Below, one piece after another: positions 7,805 through 16,909 of a stretch of DNA of 64,000 nt. The notes beneath the pieces were generated by a model that did no database searches, had not been told where the DNA came from, and saw only the letters and a program-made list of their open reading frames with translations. Position 1 is the stretch's first letter; every line of letters begins with the position of its first letter. Source of the stretch: JBBIRG01 sp964410965 (GTDB taxonomy: Bacteria > CLD3 > SB21 > JBBIRG01). The DNA is taken from contig CAYPIY010000002.1 in NCBI GenBank assembly GCA_964410965.1, positions 248,001 through 312,000 of the forward strand, given 5' to 3'. A program made the translations under genes and the position numbers.

Positions 7805-9097
7805 ATGAGGAGAATATTTTTCTTTTTATTGATGATAACGCCGTTGATCGCAGGCGCCCAGGAAAAAAAGATCCCGGTCGCCCTTCTGGATTTTGAAATC
7901 AGCGGAGACACGCCAAAATCAATCTCGCCGGTCCTTTCCGGGCTGATCCGGCGGGAATTACTTCGCTCGGAACGGTATGAACTGCTGGATCGGGGAAATA
8001 TGGAATCAATACTCAGAGAACAGGACTTTGTTCTTTCCGAAAACTGTTCCAGCAAGGAATGCGCCGTTCAGATCGGCCAATTGCTCGGCGTCGAAAAAAT
8101 GCTGTTCGGTTCTGTCGGCACCCTGGGCAAAAAGACCATCATCACCCTGCAGATGGCGGATGTCAGTACGGGAAAAATCGAGCGGGTCGAGAACGAAACA
8201 CACGTCGGGGCCATCGAAGACCTGGACGAACCGCTTCGCCGGCTGGCGCGCCGATTCGCTGAAACCGGGGAAACACCTGTAGCGAAGCGGGAATTTACGA
8301 TGTATGTAACTTCAGGACCCGAAGGCGCCGGCGTTTATATTGAAGACGAGCTGAAAGGCTCCACACCGCTGACTCTTACGCTGGATTCAGGGGATCCTTT
8401 AAAAATAATCATCCGCGCGCAGAATTACCAGGACTGGTTCCAGGAAATCAAACCGAAAAAAGGCGAAACGGTTATCGTAAGCGCGAAACTTCTGGAAGGC
8501 CAGACAACCGTACGGCAGGAAGGTGCCGCAAAAAAGAAAAAACAGATACCGTATATCAAGAGCAGGTTCTACTGGCTTTTTATGGCCGGCTTTGTAAGTC
8601 CCACCGGCAAATGGAAATCGGAACATGAAAAAGCGGCGTTGATGGTGGAAACGGGACTTTATTATCGCATTTTCCGGAGATATGGCGCTGGTCTGCTTTT
8701 TAAAACCGATGTATTCACCCTCAACGATACGGTCGTAATGTCCCGGAAATATCTCACTCAACTCCTCGTTCTCTCCGAAATGCTTGAGTTCCGGTACAAA
8801 CTGTACTCCTCCGTAAATCATGACTTTTATACGACCGCCGCGGCCGGTCTTTTGCAGTGGATTTACAAAACGGATGAAATCACGGGTACCGACCGGAAAA
8901 ACATTCATGATGAGACAGGAAACGGTTTCTGTTTTTTTGCCGGGGCCGGATACCGGTACAAATACCTGAATTTCATGTTTTGCTGGAATCATGCGTCCAC
9001 GTACTTCAAACCATCTGACTTCATCGAGGTGAAAATTGGCTTCGACGCGGTCGCTCTGTCAGGAGAATTTCTGAAAAAACGAATTCCACCAGGGTAA
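7805..9097 (+). CDS. CsgG-like secreted protein with PEGA domain and barrel-like C-terminus (paralog 2)
   Basis: 430 residues with a signal peptide (MRRIFFFLLMITPLIAGAQ) and AGAGGCGGG ahead of the ATG. Residues up to about 240 align closely with the preceding protein, sharing LDRGNMESIL, SKECAVQ, GQLLGVEKMLFG, DVSTGKIE and QDWFQE-KPKKGE. After the PEGA domain the two diverge. From about residue 250 this one has alternating aromatic and polar strands (FYWLFMAGF, YYRIFRRYGAGLLFKT, YKYLNFMFCW) as in outer membrane beta-barrels. The 68-base gap suggests shared transcription. A duplication followed by C-terminal replacement explains the pair; the function is unknown. Confidence 0.85.
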   Translation: MRRIFFFLLMITPLIAGAQEKKIPVALLDFEISGDTPKSISPVLSGLIRRELLRSERYELLDRGNMESILREQDFVLSENCSSKECAVQIGQLLGVEKMLFGSVGTLGKKTIITLQMADVSTGKIERVENETHVGAIEDLDEPLRRLARRFAETGETPVAKREFTMYVTSGPEGAGVYIEDELKGSTPLTLTLDSGDPLKIIIRAQNYQDWFQEIKPKKGETVIVSAKLLEGQTTVRQEGAAKKKKQIPYIKSRFYWLFMAGFVSPTGKWKSEHEKAALMVETGLYYRIFRRYGAGLLFKTDVFTLNDTVVMSRKYLTQLLVLSEMLEFRYKLYSSVNHDFYTTAAAGLLQWIYKTDEITGTDRKNIHDETGNGFCFFAGAGYRYKYLNFMFCWNHASTYFKPSDFIEVKIGFDAVALSGEFLKKRIPPG

Positions 9098-9119
9098 TTT
9101 TTAACCAAACATATATTTA

Positions 9120-9149
9120 TTGAAACTTTTTTCATAAAATTCGTATCAT
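9120..9149 (+). promoter_or_regulatory. Possible promoter of the HELGH peptidase gene
   Basis: TTGAAA (9120-9125), an 18-base spacer and TATCAT (9144-9149) lie 50 bases upstream of the ATG at 9200. A second register (TTCATA with GATAAT) overlaps it, so the exact start is uncertain. Confidence 0.4.
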
Positions 9150-9199
9150 TATGCGATAATTTTTTTTCTAAACAAACCCCAAATCCGGAGAAACAGATC

Positions 9200-11239
9200 A
9201 TGAAAAGACATTACACGCTTTTTGCGTTATTCCTGTTCTTGATTACAGCTGCTCTGCCCGTCTTCCCGCAAAGCTCTGAAAGCGGACTTGAAAGTTCACT
9301 CATCAAACAGGTCAAGGAGGATCTTGTCAAGCAGCATGGCGAATCCCATAGTTTCCGCATTGACCGCGGCGTTGACCAGGTCGCACGGCTGTGGCTGAAA
9401 TCGGACGGAACAGGCGAAGATTTTGCGGCATTCTGCAAACAGAATTTTATCGGGAAGCAAGATCAGCTCGATAAATTCTTCGATAAACTGGAGTTTTACA
9501 ATGAGATCCTGAACGGCTATTACACAGAGATGGTACTCGATATGAATCAGCCGCTCAGCTTAGACTGGGGTGAACTTCAGCCGATCGATATGGCCATGGC
9601 CGCGTACAATCCCTCCGCTCATATTTCGGATGATTTTTTTGATAACAAGATCGCTTTTATGGGAATGCTGAATTTTCCGTCTTATAAATATAATGAGCTC
9701 GTTGATAAAGGCCCGAAATGGTCCCGCAAGGAATGGGCGTCCGCGCGTATGGGCGGCGGCAATACCCGGATTCCCGCATCAGTAACCCAGAAAGCGAATG
9801 AAATCGGCACGCAGACCCAGCGGTACGTGTACGAGTACAATATCGCCATGGGAAACCTGGTAGACGACAAACTGAACACCTTTTTCCCGAAAGAAATGAA
9901 ACTCATCAGCCACTGGGGCCTTCGTGACGAGATCAAGGCTCGTTACGCATCCAAAGGGGATCTCGGCAAACAGCAGTTGATTTACCAGGCCATGCAGCGC
10001 ATCATCCGGCAGGAGATTCCACGGCAAATGGTGAATTCCGACAAATTCCAGTGGAATCCGGTAAGCAATAAGCTATATGAAAACGGGAAGGAAATCAAAT
10101 TTGATTACGAGCCCGATACCCGTTACGCCAACCTACTGAAAACTTTCGAGAGCGCTCGGTTATTTGATCCTTATAATCACGATTATCCGACTGCCATCGG
10201 ACGCAGTTTTGAGCTCGGACGCGAAATCCCCGAAAAGGAAGTTGAAGCCATGTTCGCGGAACTGCTGTCCTCCCAGCAGGTGAGAAAGGCTGCGATACTC
10301 GTGAAAAAGCGGCTCGGCCGCAATCTTCAGCCGTTCGACATCTGGTATAACGGATTCCAGGGTACGCAGAAGATCGCCGAGGAAGAACTGGATAAGATTG
10401 TCGCGCAGAAATACCCGACGATCGAATCGTTTGAAAAAGATATTGAGAATATCCTGGTCAAACTTGATTTTTCCAGAGAAGACGCCGTCTTTATTGCGGA
10501 TAAGATCCGGCTGGATCCGGCCCGCGGCGCCGGCCACTGCGCGGGAGCCCAGATGAAAAATTACAAATCACGAATCCGCGCCCGAATTCCGAAAAACGGA
10601 CTGAACTACAAAGGCTATAATACTGTCATGCACGAACTGGGACACGCCGTCGAGCAGACCCTCAACCTGTATAAATCCGATTATTACACCCTGAAAGGCG
10701 TGCCCAACACGGCGTTCACCGAAGCGTTCGCCTTCGTGTTCCAGGACCGGAGTATCGATCTTCTCGGAGTTCAGCAGGATAAGACGAACGAAAAGGAACT
10801 GAAATCGCTGGACCTGCTCTGGAGCGCTTATGAGATCATGGGTGTTTCGATGGTGGACATGAAAGTCTGGCGGTGGATGTACGAACATCCCAAAGCCACG
10901 CCGGCGGAATTGAAAACCGCCGTTCTGGATATCGCCAAAGAAGTCTGGAATAAATATTATGCCGATGTTTACGGAACCAAAGATCAGGTCGTGCTAGCTG
11001 TTTATTCACACATGATCTACCGCGCCCTGTATCTTCCTGATTACGCGATCGGCAACGTCATTCAGTTCCAGCTGGAAGATTATCTTAAAGGAAAGAAAAT
11101 CGGGGTTGAAATGCCGCGTATGATCGCCGCCGGAAACATTATTCCGCAGTTATGGATGAAGAACGCGGTGGGTCAGGAAATTTCCGTGAAACCGCTTCTA
11201 TCCGCTGTGGATCAAGCGCTTGCGGTGATCAAGATTTGA
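9200..11239 (+). CDS. Secreted zinc metallopeptidase, M3-like gluzincin
   Basis: 679 residues, with a signal peptide (MKRHYTLFALFLFLITAALP) and CGGAGA as ribosome site. The zinc motif HELGHAVEQ starts at about residue 478. Glu in TEAFAFVF, about 37 residues later, is placed as the third ligand of M3/M2-type enzymes. The upstream segment GAGHCAG and the long helical N-terminal part also suit an oligopeptidase channel fold. The likely role is cleavage of peptides in the periplasm or outside the cell. Family members are usually cytoplasmic, so the signal peptide is notable. A strong terminator follows. Confidence 0.8.
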   Translation: MKRHYTLFALFLFLITAALPVFPQSSESGLESSLIKQVKEDLVKQHGESHSFRIDRGVDQVARLWLKSDGTGEDFAAFCKQNFIGKQDQLDKFFDKLEFYNEILNGYYTEMVLDMNQPLSLDWGELQPIDMAMAAYNPSAHISDDFFDNKIAFMGMLNFPSYKYNELVDKGPKWSRKEWASARMGGGNTRIPASVTQKANEIGTQTQRYVYEYNIAMGNLVDDKLNTFFPKEMKLISHWGLRDEIKARYASKGDLGKQQLIYQAMQRIIRQEIPRQMVNSDKFQWNPVSNKLYENGKEIKFDYEPDTRYANLLKTFESARLFDPYNHDYPTAIGRSFELGREIPEKEVEAMFAELLSSQQVRKAAILVKKRLGRNLQPFDIWYNGFQGTQKIAEEELDKIVAQKYPTIESFEKDIENILVKLDFSREDAVFIADKIRLDPARGAGHCAGAQMKNYKSRIRARIPKNGLNYKGYNTVMHELGHAVEQTLNLYKSDYYTLKGVPNTAFTEAFAFVFQDRSIDLLGVQQDKTNEKELKSLDLLWSAYEIMGVSMVDMKVWRWMYEHPKATPAELKTAVLDIAKEVWNKYYADVYGTKDQVVLAVYSHMIYRALYLPDYAIGNVIQFQLEDYLKGKKIGVEMPRMIAAGNIIPQLWMKNAVGQEISVKPLLSAVDQALAVIKI

Positions 11240-11259
11240 CAGGATCATTATTCGAAAAG

Positions 11260-11295
11260 AAAAAGCGGTCATGATTTTTTTCATGACCGCTTTTT
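11260..11295. terminator. Bidirectional intrinsic terminator
   Basis: A perfect 15-bp stem (AAAAAGCGGTCATGA at 11260-11274 with TCATGACCGCTTTTT at 11281-11295) and a six-T loop. The A and T ends give a T-run in both directions, serving the peptidase gene from the left and the acyl-CoA dehydrogenase gene from the right. Confidence 0.93.
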
Positions 11296-11319
11296 AATAT
11301 TTCCTGACTGAGCAAACGA

Positions 11320-13047
11320 CTACACATTGTTTTCTTCCAGAATCACCTTCTTTTTATCCATCAGTGTGGTCGAATTGCTCATCACCATCTGTGCTTTCAT
11401 GGCGACTTCAGGCACGGCGTATTCGAGAAAATATTTCAATACATCTTTCTTGCGGTCTGATTTCAGGGCATCTCGGAGCATCAGGTAACCGATGAGCACT
11501 TTTGCGCCCATTTCAACAAGCCTCCGGGAGTGGTAGGTCTGGTAGTCGGCGTCTTTTTTCTCTTTAACGAAATGGATGGCCTTTTCGTAAACCGCCTGCA
11601 TTTCCCTGACCGTTTTGTAATGTTCGGCCAGCGTTGAAAAATCATTGGCGGCTTCGTACTCTTTGATGAGCTCTTCCAGAGTGCCTTTCACCAGCCCTCC
11701 GATGGCCGCAACAACCTGAAGCTGAGTCGTTCCTTCATAAATATTCGTGATACGGGCGTCGCGGAAATACCGTTCGGCGTCGAACTCCTTCATGTACCCC
11801 GCTCCGCCGTGGATCTGAAGGCCGTCGTAGGCCACTTCATTGGCCATTTCAGTCGTATAGGCTTTGCATAATGGCGTCAGCATGTTCGCGTATGCTCCGT
11901 ATTTCTTTGCCTGATCCCGGAGCTCCCGGGATGGTTCGGCGGCGTGTTCCTGCTGGTGTTCGTACCCGTCCTTGAGATCTACCATGCGAGTGGTTTCGTA
12001 GAGCAGCGTCCGGCCGGCCTCGATCTTGACTTTCATGCTGACAAGCATTTCCGTGACGGGAATGATGTTCTTGATGGCCTGCTTGAACTGCACGCGTTCC
12101 TCGGAATATTTTTTAGCCGCGCGGTAAGCCGCTTCCGCGATGCCGACCGCCTGCGAGGAAATGCCCACCCTCGCTTCATTCATCAGCGCCATGACGTACT
12201 TGATAAGCCCCATTTTCCGCTGGCCGATAAGAAGCGCCGGCGCGTTGTCAAACTGAAGTTCGCAGGTCGGAGAACCGTGGATGCCCATTTTATGCTCGAT
12301 CCGACGGATGGTCATCGTCTTGTCGCGCTCATAAAGGAACATGGACAGACCGCGCGCGTCATACGTATGCTCCTCGCTGCGGGCCAGCACGAGCGAAATT
12401 TCACCGCAACCGTTTGTGATGAACCGCTTGACGCCGTTCAGGAACCATTGCCCTTTCCCGTCCTGCGTGGCTTTCAGCATGACCGCCTGAAGATCGCTTC
12501 CGGCTTCCGGCTCGGTAAGCGACATCGAAGAGGTTACTTCGCCGGAACACAGACGAGGCAGGTACTGTTTTTTGATTTCCTCATCGGCGAATTTGTTGAT
12601 GGTTCCGGCAATATCATCCTGAAGGCCGTAAATGTTCATGAATGAAGCGTCCGCGCGGGAGATCATCTCGATCGCTATCGTGTAAATCGTAACCGGACAA
12701 TTCAGTCCGCCGTACTGTCGCGGCAGTGTGAATCCGAACAATTCCGACTGTTTGCAGACTTCGAGCGATTCGGCGGTGGCTTTGGCGTATTTCACTTCGC
12801 CGTTCTCGAACGTAGCGCCTAACTGGTCCACTTCCATGGCTTTGGGCGCGATGACATTGCCGGCGATGTCGCCGACGAGATCCATCACGCTGTCGTAGGT
12901 CTCAACAGCCTCTTCAACGCTTCCGGGCGCGATATCGTAGTGATCCTTATCCGCGAATTGATTTTCTTTCAGTTCAACAACACGGCTGAGATCCATGTTT
13001 TTCATGTGAAACAGGATGTCGTCGTTGTCGCGGTAAAAATTGGGCAT
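11320..13047 (-). CDS. Acyl-CoA dehydrogenase, long form
   Basis: 575 residues against about 380 for the classical enzyme. FAD and substrate-binding segments are clear: SMSLTEPEAGSDLQAV, WFLNGVKRFITNG, EARVGISSQAVGIAEAAY, QIHGGAGYMKEF. NIYEGTTQLQ supplies the usual catalytic glutamate position. The extra C-terminal 150 residues resemble those of the DmdC/long-ACAD subgroup. It would oxidise an acyl-CoA to an enoyl-CoA and pass electrons to an electron-transfer flavoprotein such as EtfAB at 60904-62684. The ATG has GGAG ten bases upstream and lies 39 bases after a signalling gene on the same strand. The substrate chain length cannot be told. Confidence 0.92.
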   Translation of the reverse strand: MPNFYRDNDDILFHMKNMDLSRVVELKENQFADKDHYDIAPGSVEEAVETYDSVMDLVGDIAGNVIAPKAMEVDQLGATFENGEVKYAKATAESLEVCKQSELFGFTLPRQYGGLNCPVTIYTIAIEMISRADASFMNIYGLQDDIAGTINKFADEEIKKQYLPRLCSGEVTSSMSLTEPEAGSDLQAVMLKATQDGKGQWFLNGVKRFITNGCGEISLVLARSEEHTYDARGLSMFLYERDKTMTIRRIEHKMGIHGSPTCELQFDNAPALLIGQRKMGLIKYVMALMNEARVGISSQAVGIAEAAYRAAKKYSEERVQFKQAIKNIIPVTEMLVSMKVKIEAGRTLLYETTRMVDLKDGYEHQQEHAAEPSRELRDQAKKYGAYANMLTPLCKAYTTEMANEVAYDGLQIHGGAGYMKEFDAERYFRDARITNIYEGTTQLQVVAAIGGLVKGTLEELIKEYEAANDFSTLAEHYKTVREMQAVYEKAIHFVKEKKDADYQTYHSRRLVEMGAKVLIGYLMLRDALKSDRKKDVLKYFLEYAVPEVAMKAQMVMSNSTTLMDKKKVILEENNV

Positions 13048-13086
13048 GGGGTTCTCCTTCTGATATGATATGATGAATTGTCAGGC

Positions 13087-14136
13087 TTATCCCGGACTTG
13101 TACCGAGCACAACCATGTTTCCTCCCTGCTTTCCGGCATCCTTCAGCGATTGCTCCAGGGATTTGAGAGCATCCGCAGGCCCGCCGATCCAGGGCTGCTG
13201 CAATCCCAGAACCGAAATGGATACTGTAAGGGAAAAAGTGTTTTCAGATATCCTGGGATGATCCGCCGGCATCAGGTCCTCGTAAAGCGGGAAAGGATAG
13301 GCGCTCACTGAATCCAAAATCATCTGCGCCTTGATCATCGCTTTCGATTCCGGCGTATGGGTAAAAATCAGGCCGTAACGGCCGTACTCATACCGGGTCA
13401 CAACATCGGACTGGCGGACGGAATTGACCAGAAGGCTGGCCAGTTCCTTTAAAAACACGTGCGACTGAAGCTCACCGAAATTCCCGTGTATACGCTCATA
13501 TCCGTCAATTTCAGCGAAGAGCGCCGTGGACTGGTGCTGATACCGCTTTACCGCACTAAGCTCTTTTTCAAACCGCTGGTGAAAATACTTGCGGTTGAAC
13601 AACGCCGTCACGGGATCCGTTACGGACAGGGATTCCATATACTGATTGGTTTCAAAAAGACGGTCATTTATTTTTTTCAGGTCCTCGTTGGAAAACTGCA
13701 GTTCATTTTTCGCGGAATTCAGACGGCCGATTTCCTCGATGAGCGCATCGACTGATTTTTTGTTTCTCAGAAGCGATTTGATCTTGATGCGAAGTTCATT
13801 CGGATCGTATGGCTGGATCACATAGTCATCGCCGCCTTTTTCAAAACCCCTGACCTGGTCGATGACATCCTTCATATTCGCCGTGATAAAAACCACGGGA
13901 ATGAATGGGAACTGGTCGCGTATCCGGTTGCAGATCTCAAACCCGTCAAGCCCCGGCATACGGACATCCAGAAGCACGATATCAGGCGTTTGCTTCTGAA
14001 CGGCCTCAATGGCCGATACCCCGTCATGCGCCTCGGCAAACTCGTAACCCGGCTGCTGAAGGGATTTGCGGATCGAATACCGGTTGTCCGGAATATCGTC
14101 GACGATTAAAATTTTATACTGAACGTGCTTTTGCAT
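13087..14136 (-). CDS. Receiver plus degenerate GGDEF domain protein
   Basis: 349 residues from the ATG at 14136; the GTG just before it is possible, but GAGG is better spaced for the ATG. The receiver (about 8-125) has the acidic pair DD, the phosphorylation Asp in IVLLDVRMPGLDGFE, and a glutamine in place of the conserved lysine (YVIQPYDP). A coiled linker leads to a GGDEF-fold domain (about 168-345; SVTDPVTALFNRKYF). There the active-site motif reads YEYGRYG instead of GGDEF, so cyclic-di-GMP synthesis is not expected. It follows the hybrid kinase by 23 bases and is probably its partner. It may bind GTP or cyclic-di-GMP, or only transmit a conformational signal. Confidence 0.9.
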   Translation of the reverse strand: MQKHVQYKILIVDDIPDNRYSIRKSLQQPGYEFAEAHDGVSAIEAVQKQTPDIVLLDVRMPGLDGFEICNRIRDQFPFIPVVFITANMKDVIDQVRGFEKGGDDYVIQPYDPNELRIKIKSLLRNKKSVDALIEEIGRLNSAKNELQFSNEDLKKINDRLFETNQYMESLSVTDPVTALFNRKYFHQRFEKELSAVKRYQHQSTALFAEIDGYERIHGNFGELQSHVFLKELASLLVNSVRQSDVVTRYEYGRYGLIFTHTPESKAMIKAQMILDSVSAYPFPLYEDLMPADHPRISENTFSLTVSISVLGLQQPWIGGPADALKSLEQSLKDAGKQGGNMVVLGTSPG

Positions 14137-14162
14137 CACGCCTCTTTCCCCATGACGATCCT

Positions 14163-16376
14163 TCAGGTCTGACCCAGTATCCGGTGGATTTGTTCCAGGA
14201 GTTTTTCCCGTGAAAACATGCTTTTCAGGAATAAGTGATAATTTTTTCCGGATAGCTTATCCTGGTCATCCTTCGTGAGAAGTTTGCCTGTCAGTATGAG
14301 AACCGGCGTATCACTGGCGATCGGGTCTTTCCGCAGGTTGTCCAGAACGACGAAACCGTCCACCTGCGGCATCAGCAGGTCGAGAATGATCAGATCATAC
14401 GATTTGCGCCTGACCAGCTGAATGGCCATTTCGCCGCTCGTGGCGACTTCCGACAAATAATCGTCGCTCTGAAGGATTTCCTCGACCAGTTCGGCCTGTG
14501 TAAGATCGTCATCCACGATCAGGATGCGCTTTAGCCCCTGTTCGGCGGATAATTTGCTTATCCGCTTGAGAAGCATGTCCTTGACTACCGGTTTTACGAT
14601 ATAGTCTGAAGCCCCGAGACTGAAGCCCAGTTTTTTATTGTCCACTATCGAAATGATCATTACCGGTATATGTTTTGTATCCGCCCGGGATTTCAGTTCC
14701 TGCAATACCATCCATCCGTCTTTTTTAGGCATCATGATGTCAAGCGTGATGATATCCGGCATGAGTTCAGCTGCCCGCGCGATCCCCTCTTCCCCCGTTT
14801 TTACTGAAACCGTCTGATATTCGTCCCCGGTGATGTATTTCTTCATGATGTACAGCGATTCGTTATCGTCATCAATCAGTAAAATCGTTTTTTTGCCCGG
14901 ATCCAGTTTCAGAGAGTTCGCGTCGGGTTCATCCTGCAGTGTTTTACCGCCTCCCGCTTCATGCATCATCTGATCGATTTCATTCTGTGTGAGTATGCTG
15001 TTTTCCATCCCTCTTCTGCGCGAAGGGATGAAAAACCGGAATGCGGACCCTTTGCCGATTTCGCTTTCAACACTCAGCCTTCCGCCGAGCAGTTCAACAA
15101 GTTTTTTAGTAATAGCAAGACCCAGCCCGGTTCCCCCGTATTTCCGCGTTGCCGACCCGTCCAGCTGGCGAAAAGGGTCGAAGATATTTTCGAAATGACC
15201 CGGCTCCATTCCGATACCCGTGTCCGTCACGCTGTATTCAAGGACATCGGCGAATTTTGTCGGCTGTATGCGCAGAGTCACGGTTCCGGACGGAGTGAAC
15301 TTGATGGCATTGGACAGAAGATTCAGGAGTATCTGTTTCAGTTTGTTTTCATCTGTGTTGTGAACTTCGATGGAGGGGTCGATTTCAGTCGTGAATTCGA
15401 GGGAAGATTCCCTGATCAGCGGCATGATGGTCATTTTGATGTTTTCGACAAATTCAGCCACATCGTACTCGGAAACGATCAGGTCCATCCGGCCGGCCTC
15501 GATTTTTGAAAGGTCGAGAATATCATTGATCAGCCTCAGAAGGTTTTTTCCGCTGCGCTCTATGATGGCGATCTGTTTTTCCTGTTCCTCGTTGAGTTCC
15601 CCGTCCATCCGGGCAAGAAGAATGCTGGATAAAGCCAGAATCGAATTCAGCGGGGTCCGCAGTTCATGACTCATATTGGCAAGAAATTCAGACTTCAGGC
15701 GGTTTGCTTCCAGAATGTCATGTTTCATCCTCTCCAGTTCGACATGAGATCTTTCAATTTCCTGATACCGCTGCTCGAATTCATATTTTCTTTTCTCGAG
15801 ATCTTTCGCGGCTTCGGTTACGACCGCCTCCATCCCGGCCTGTTGGGTAATATCGGTAAACCGTATCCATTTTCCCGGATTTTTTCCTTTTTCCGGCTCC
15901 AAGGGGCCGAAATCGCATGAAAAAACGGACTTGGCGGGATGATTTAATTCAATACGGACATCTTTTTTTTCCGGAACCGGTCCGGACCATTCCGACAAAA
16001 CTTTTTTAAGCGAATGATTTTCTCCCCCAAACGATACCATTTGTTCAATCAGTGTCATGGAGGGTTTACCGAGATACGCACCGGGATTGAGTTCAAACTG
16101 CTTCGCAAGGGGTTCTGAAATGAAAAGAACTTTTTGCTGATGGTCGATCACAATGCAACTGCCCGAAAACCGTTCTACGAGGATTTTGAGTATCACTGAT
16201 CCTGCTGCGGATGAAACCCTCCCCTTTGGACTCGTTGTTCTCAATTTTTTCCTGGCCGGTTTGGGTTTAGGTTTCCGGGATACTTTTTTTGAATTGGTTT
16301 TACTTGCCGTAACGGCTTTTTTATTGCCGGAGCCGGCAGAATGATTGGAAGTCTTTCTTTTATTCTTCAGCGGCAT
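14163..16376 (-). CDS. Soluble hybrid histidine kinase with two receivers
   Basis: 737 residues with no membrane segment. The first 52 residues are strongly basic (runs such as KKVSRKPKPKPARKKLR). A PAS domain follows (about 60-185), then a coiled coil (185-228), HisKA with His237 in MSHELRTPLNS, and HATPase (GTGIGMEP, GGTGLGLAITKKL). Two receivers close the protein: the first has IITLDIMMPKKDGW and IVKPV, the second IILDLLMPQVDGF and FLKSM. Both keep the Asp and Lys needed for phosphotransfer. The basic tail could bind nucleic acid or membrane phospholipid, which is speculation. The receiver/degenerate-GGDEF gene lies immediately downstream. Confidence 0.93.
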   Translation of the reverse strand: MPLKNKRKTSNHSAGSGNKKAVTASKTNSKKVSRKPKPKPARKKLRTTSPKGRVSSAAGSVILKILVERFSGSCIVIDHQQKVLFISEPLAKQFELNPGAYLGKPSMTLIEQMVSFGGENHSLKKVLSEWSGPVPEKKDVRIELNHPAKSVFSCDFGPLEPEKGKNPGKWIRFTDITQQAGMEAVVTEAAKDLEKRKYEFEQRYQEIERSHVELERMKHDILEANRLKSEFLANMSHELRTPLNSILALSSILLARMDGELNEEQEKQIAIIERSGKNLLRLINDILDLSKIEAGRMDLIVSEYDVAEFVENIKMTIMPLIRESSLEFTTEIDPSIEVHNTDENKLKQILLNLLSNAIKFTPSGTVTLRIQPTKFADVLEYSVTDTGIGMEPGHFENIFDPFRQLDGSATRKYGGTGLGLAITKKLVELLGGRLSVESEIGKGSAFRFFIPSRRRGMENSILTQNEIDQMMHEAGGGKTLQDEPDANSLKLDPGKKTILLIDDDNESLYIMKKYITGDEYQTVSVKTGEEGIARAAELMPDIITLDIMMPKKDGWMVLQELKSRADTKHIPVMIISIVDNKKLGFSLGASDYIVKPVVKDMLLKRISKLSAEQGLKRILIVDDDLTQAELVEEILQSDDYLSEVATSGEMAIQLVRRKSYDLIILDLLMPQVDGFVVLDNLRKDPIASDTPVLILTGKLLTKDDQDKLSGKNYHLFLKSMFSREKLLEQIHRILGQT

Positions 16377-16399
16377 ATCAAGTTCTGGAAAATAGTGAT

Positions 16400-16431
16400 A
16401 TGGGCAGGAACACTGAACGCATCCTGCCCAT
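16400..16431. other. Perfect 10-bp inverted repeat between gcvH and the hybrid kinase
   Basis: ATGGGCAGGA (16400-16409) pairs with TCCTGCCCAT (16422-16431) across a 12-base loop. There is no T-run on either strand, so it is not a standard terminator. It may be an mRNA hairpin between the two cistrons or a protein site. Confidence 0.55.
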
Positions 16432-16458
16432 AAATAATATCAGAATGATTATGTTCCG

Positions 16459-16839
16459 TCAGTGTGTAACAGTCGCCTGATACTGAACAGCATTCAGCAA
16501 TTCGCCTTTTTTGGACATATCGCTGATTTTGATTTTAATGATCCATCCTTCACCGTATGGATCGGTATTAATCAGCTGCGGGCTGTCTTTCAGCTTCTCA
16601 TTGATTCCAATGACTTCTCCGGGCAGGGGAGCATAAATATCGCTGACAGTTTTTACCGCCTCAATCGAACCGATCGATTTTCCGGCTTCAGCTTTTTTCC
16701 CGGATTCGGGCATTTCCACAAAAACAATATCACCCAGTTCTGACTGAGCATAATCTGTTAAACCCATGGTTAATACGTCACCCTCGATCCTGGCCCATTC
16801 ATGAGAGTTCGTGTATAATAACTCGGCTGGAAAATTCAT
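16459..16839 (-). CDS. gcvH: Glycine cleavage system H protein
   Basis: 126 residues, the normal H-protein length. The lipoyl-lysine is Lys63 in IEAVKTVSDIYAPL. The fold landmarks HEWARIEGDV at the N-terminus and NTDPYGEGWIIKIK near the end are present. It carries the aminomethyl group on lipoamide between the P, T and L proteins. None of those genes is in the window, so it is an orphan copy here. It sits 70 bases after the TPR gene and before the kinase. A role as a general lipoate carrier is a known alternative for solitary H proteins. Confidence 0.95.
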   Translation of the reverse strand: MNFPAELLYTNSHEWARIEGDVLTMGLTDYAQSELGDIVFVEMPESGKKAEAGKSIGSIEAVKTVSDIYAPLPGEVIGINEKLKDSPQLINTDPYGEGWIIKIKISDMSKKGELLNAVQYQATVTH

Positions 16840-16909
16840 GTCAATGACTCCTTATGGTTTTTTATTTTAATAATGGTTTTAATATAAGGCAAATGAGCGT
16901 GGATGAGCT

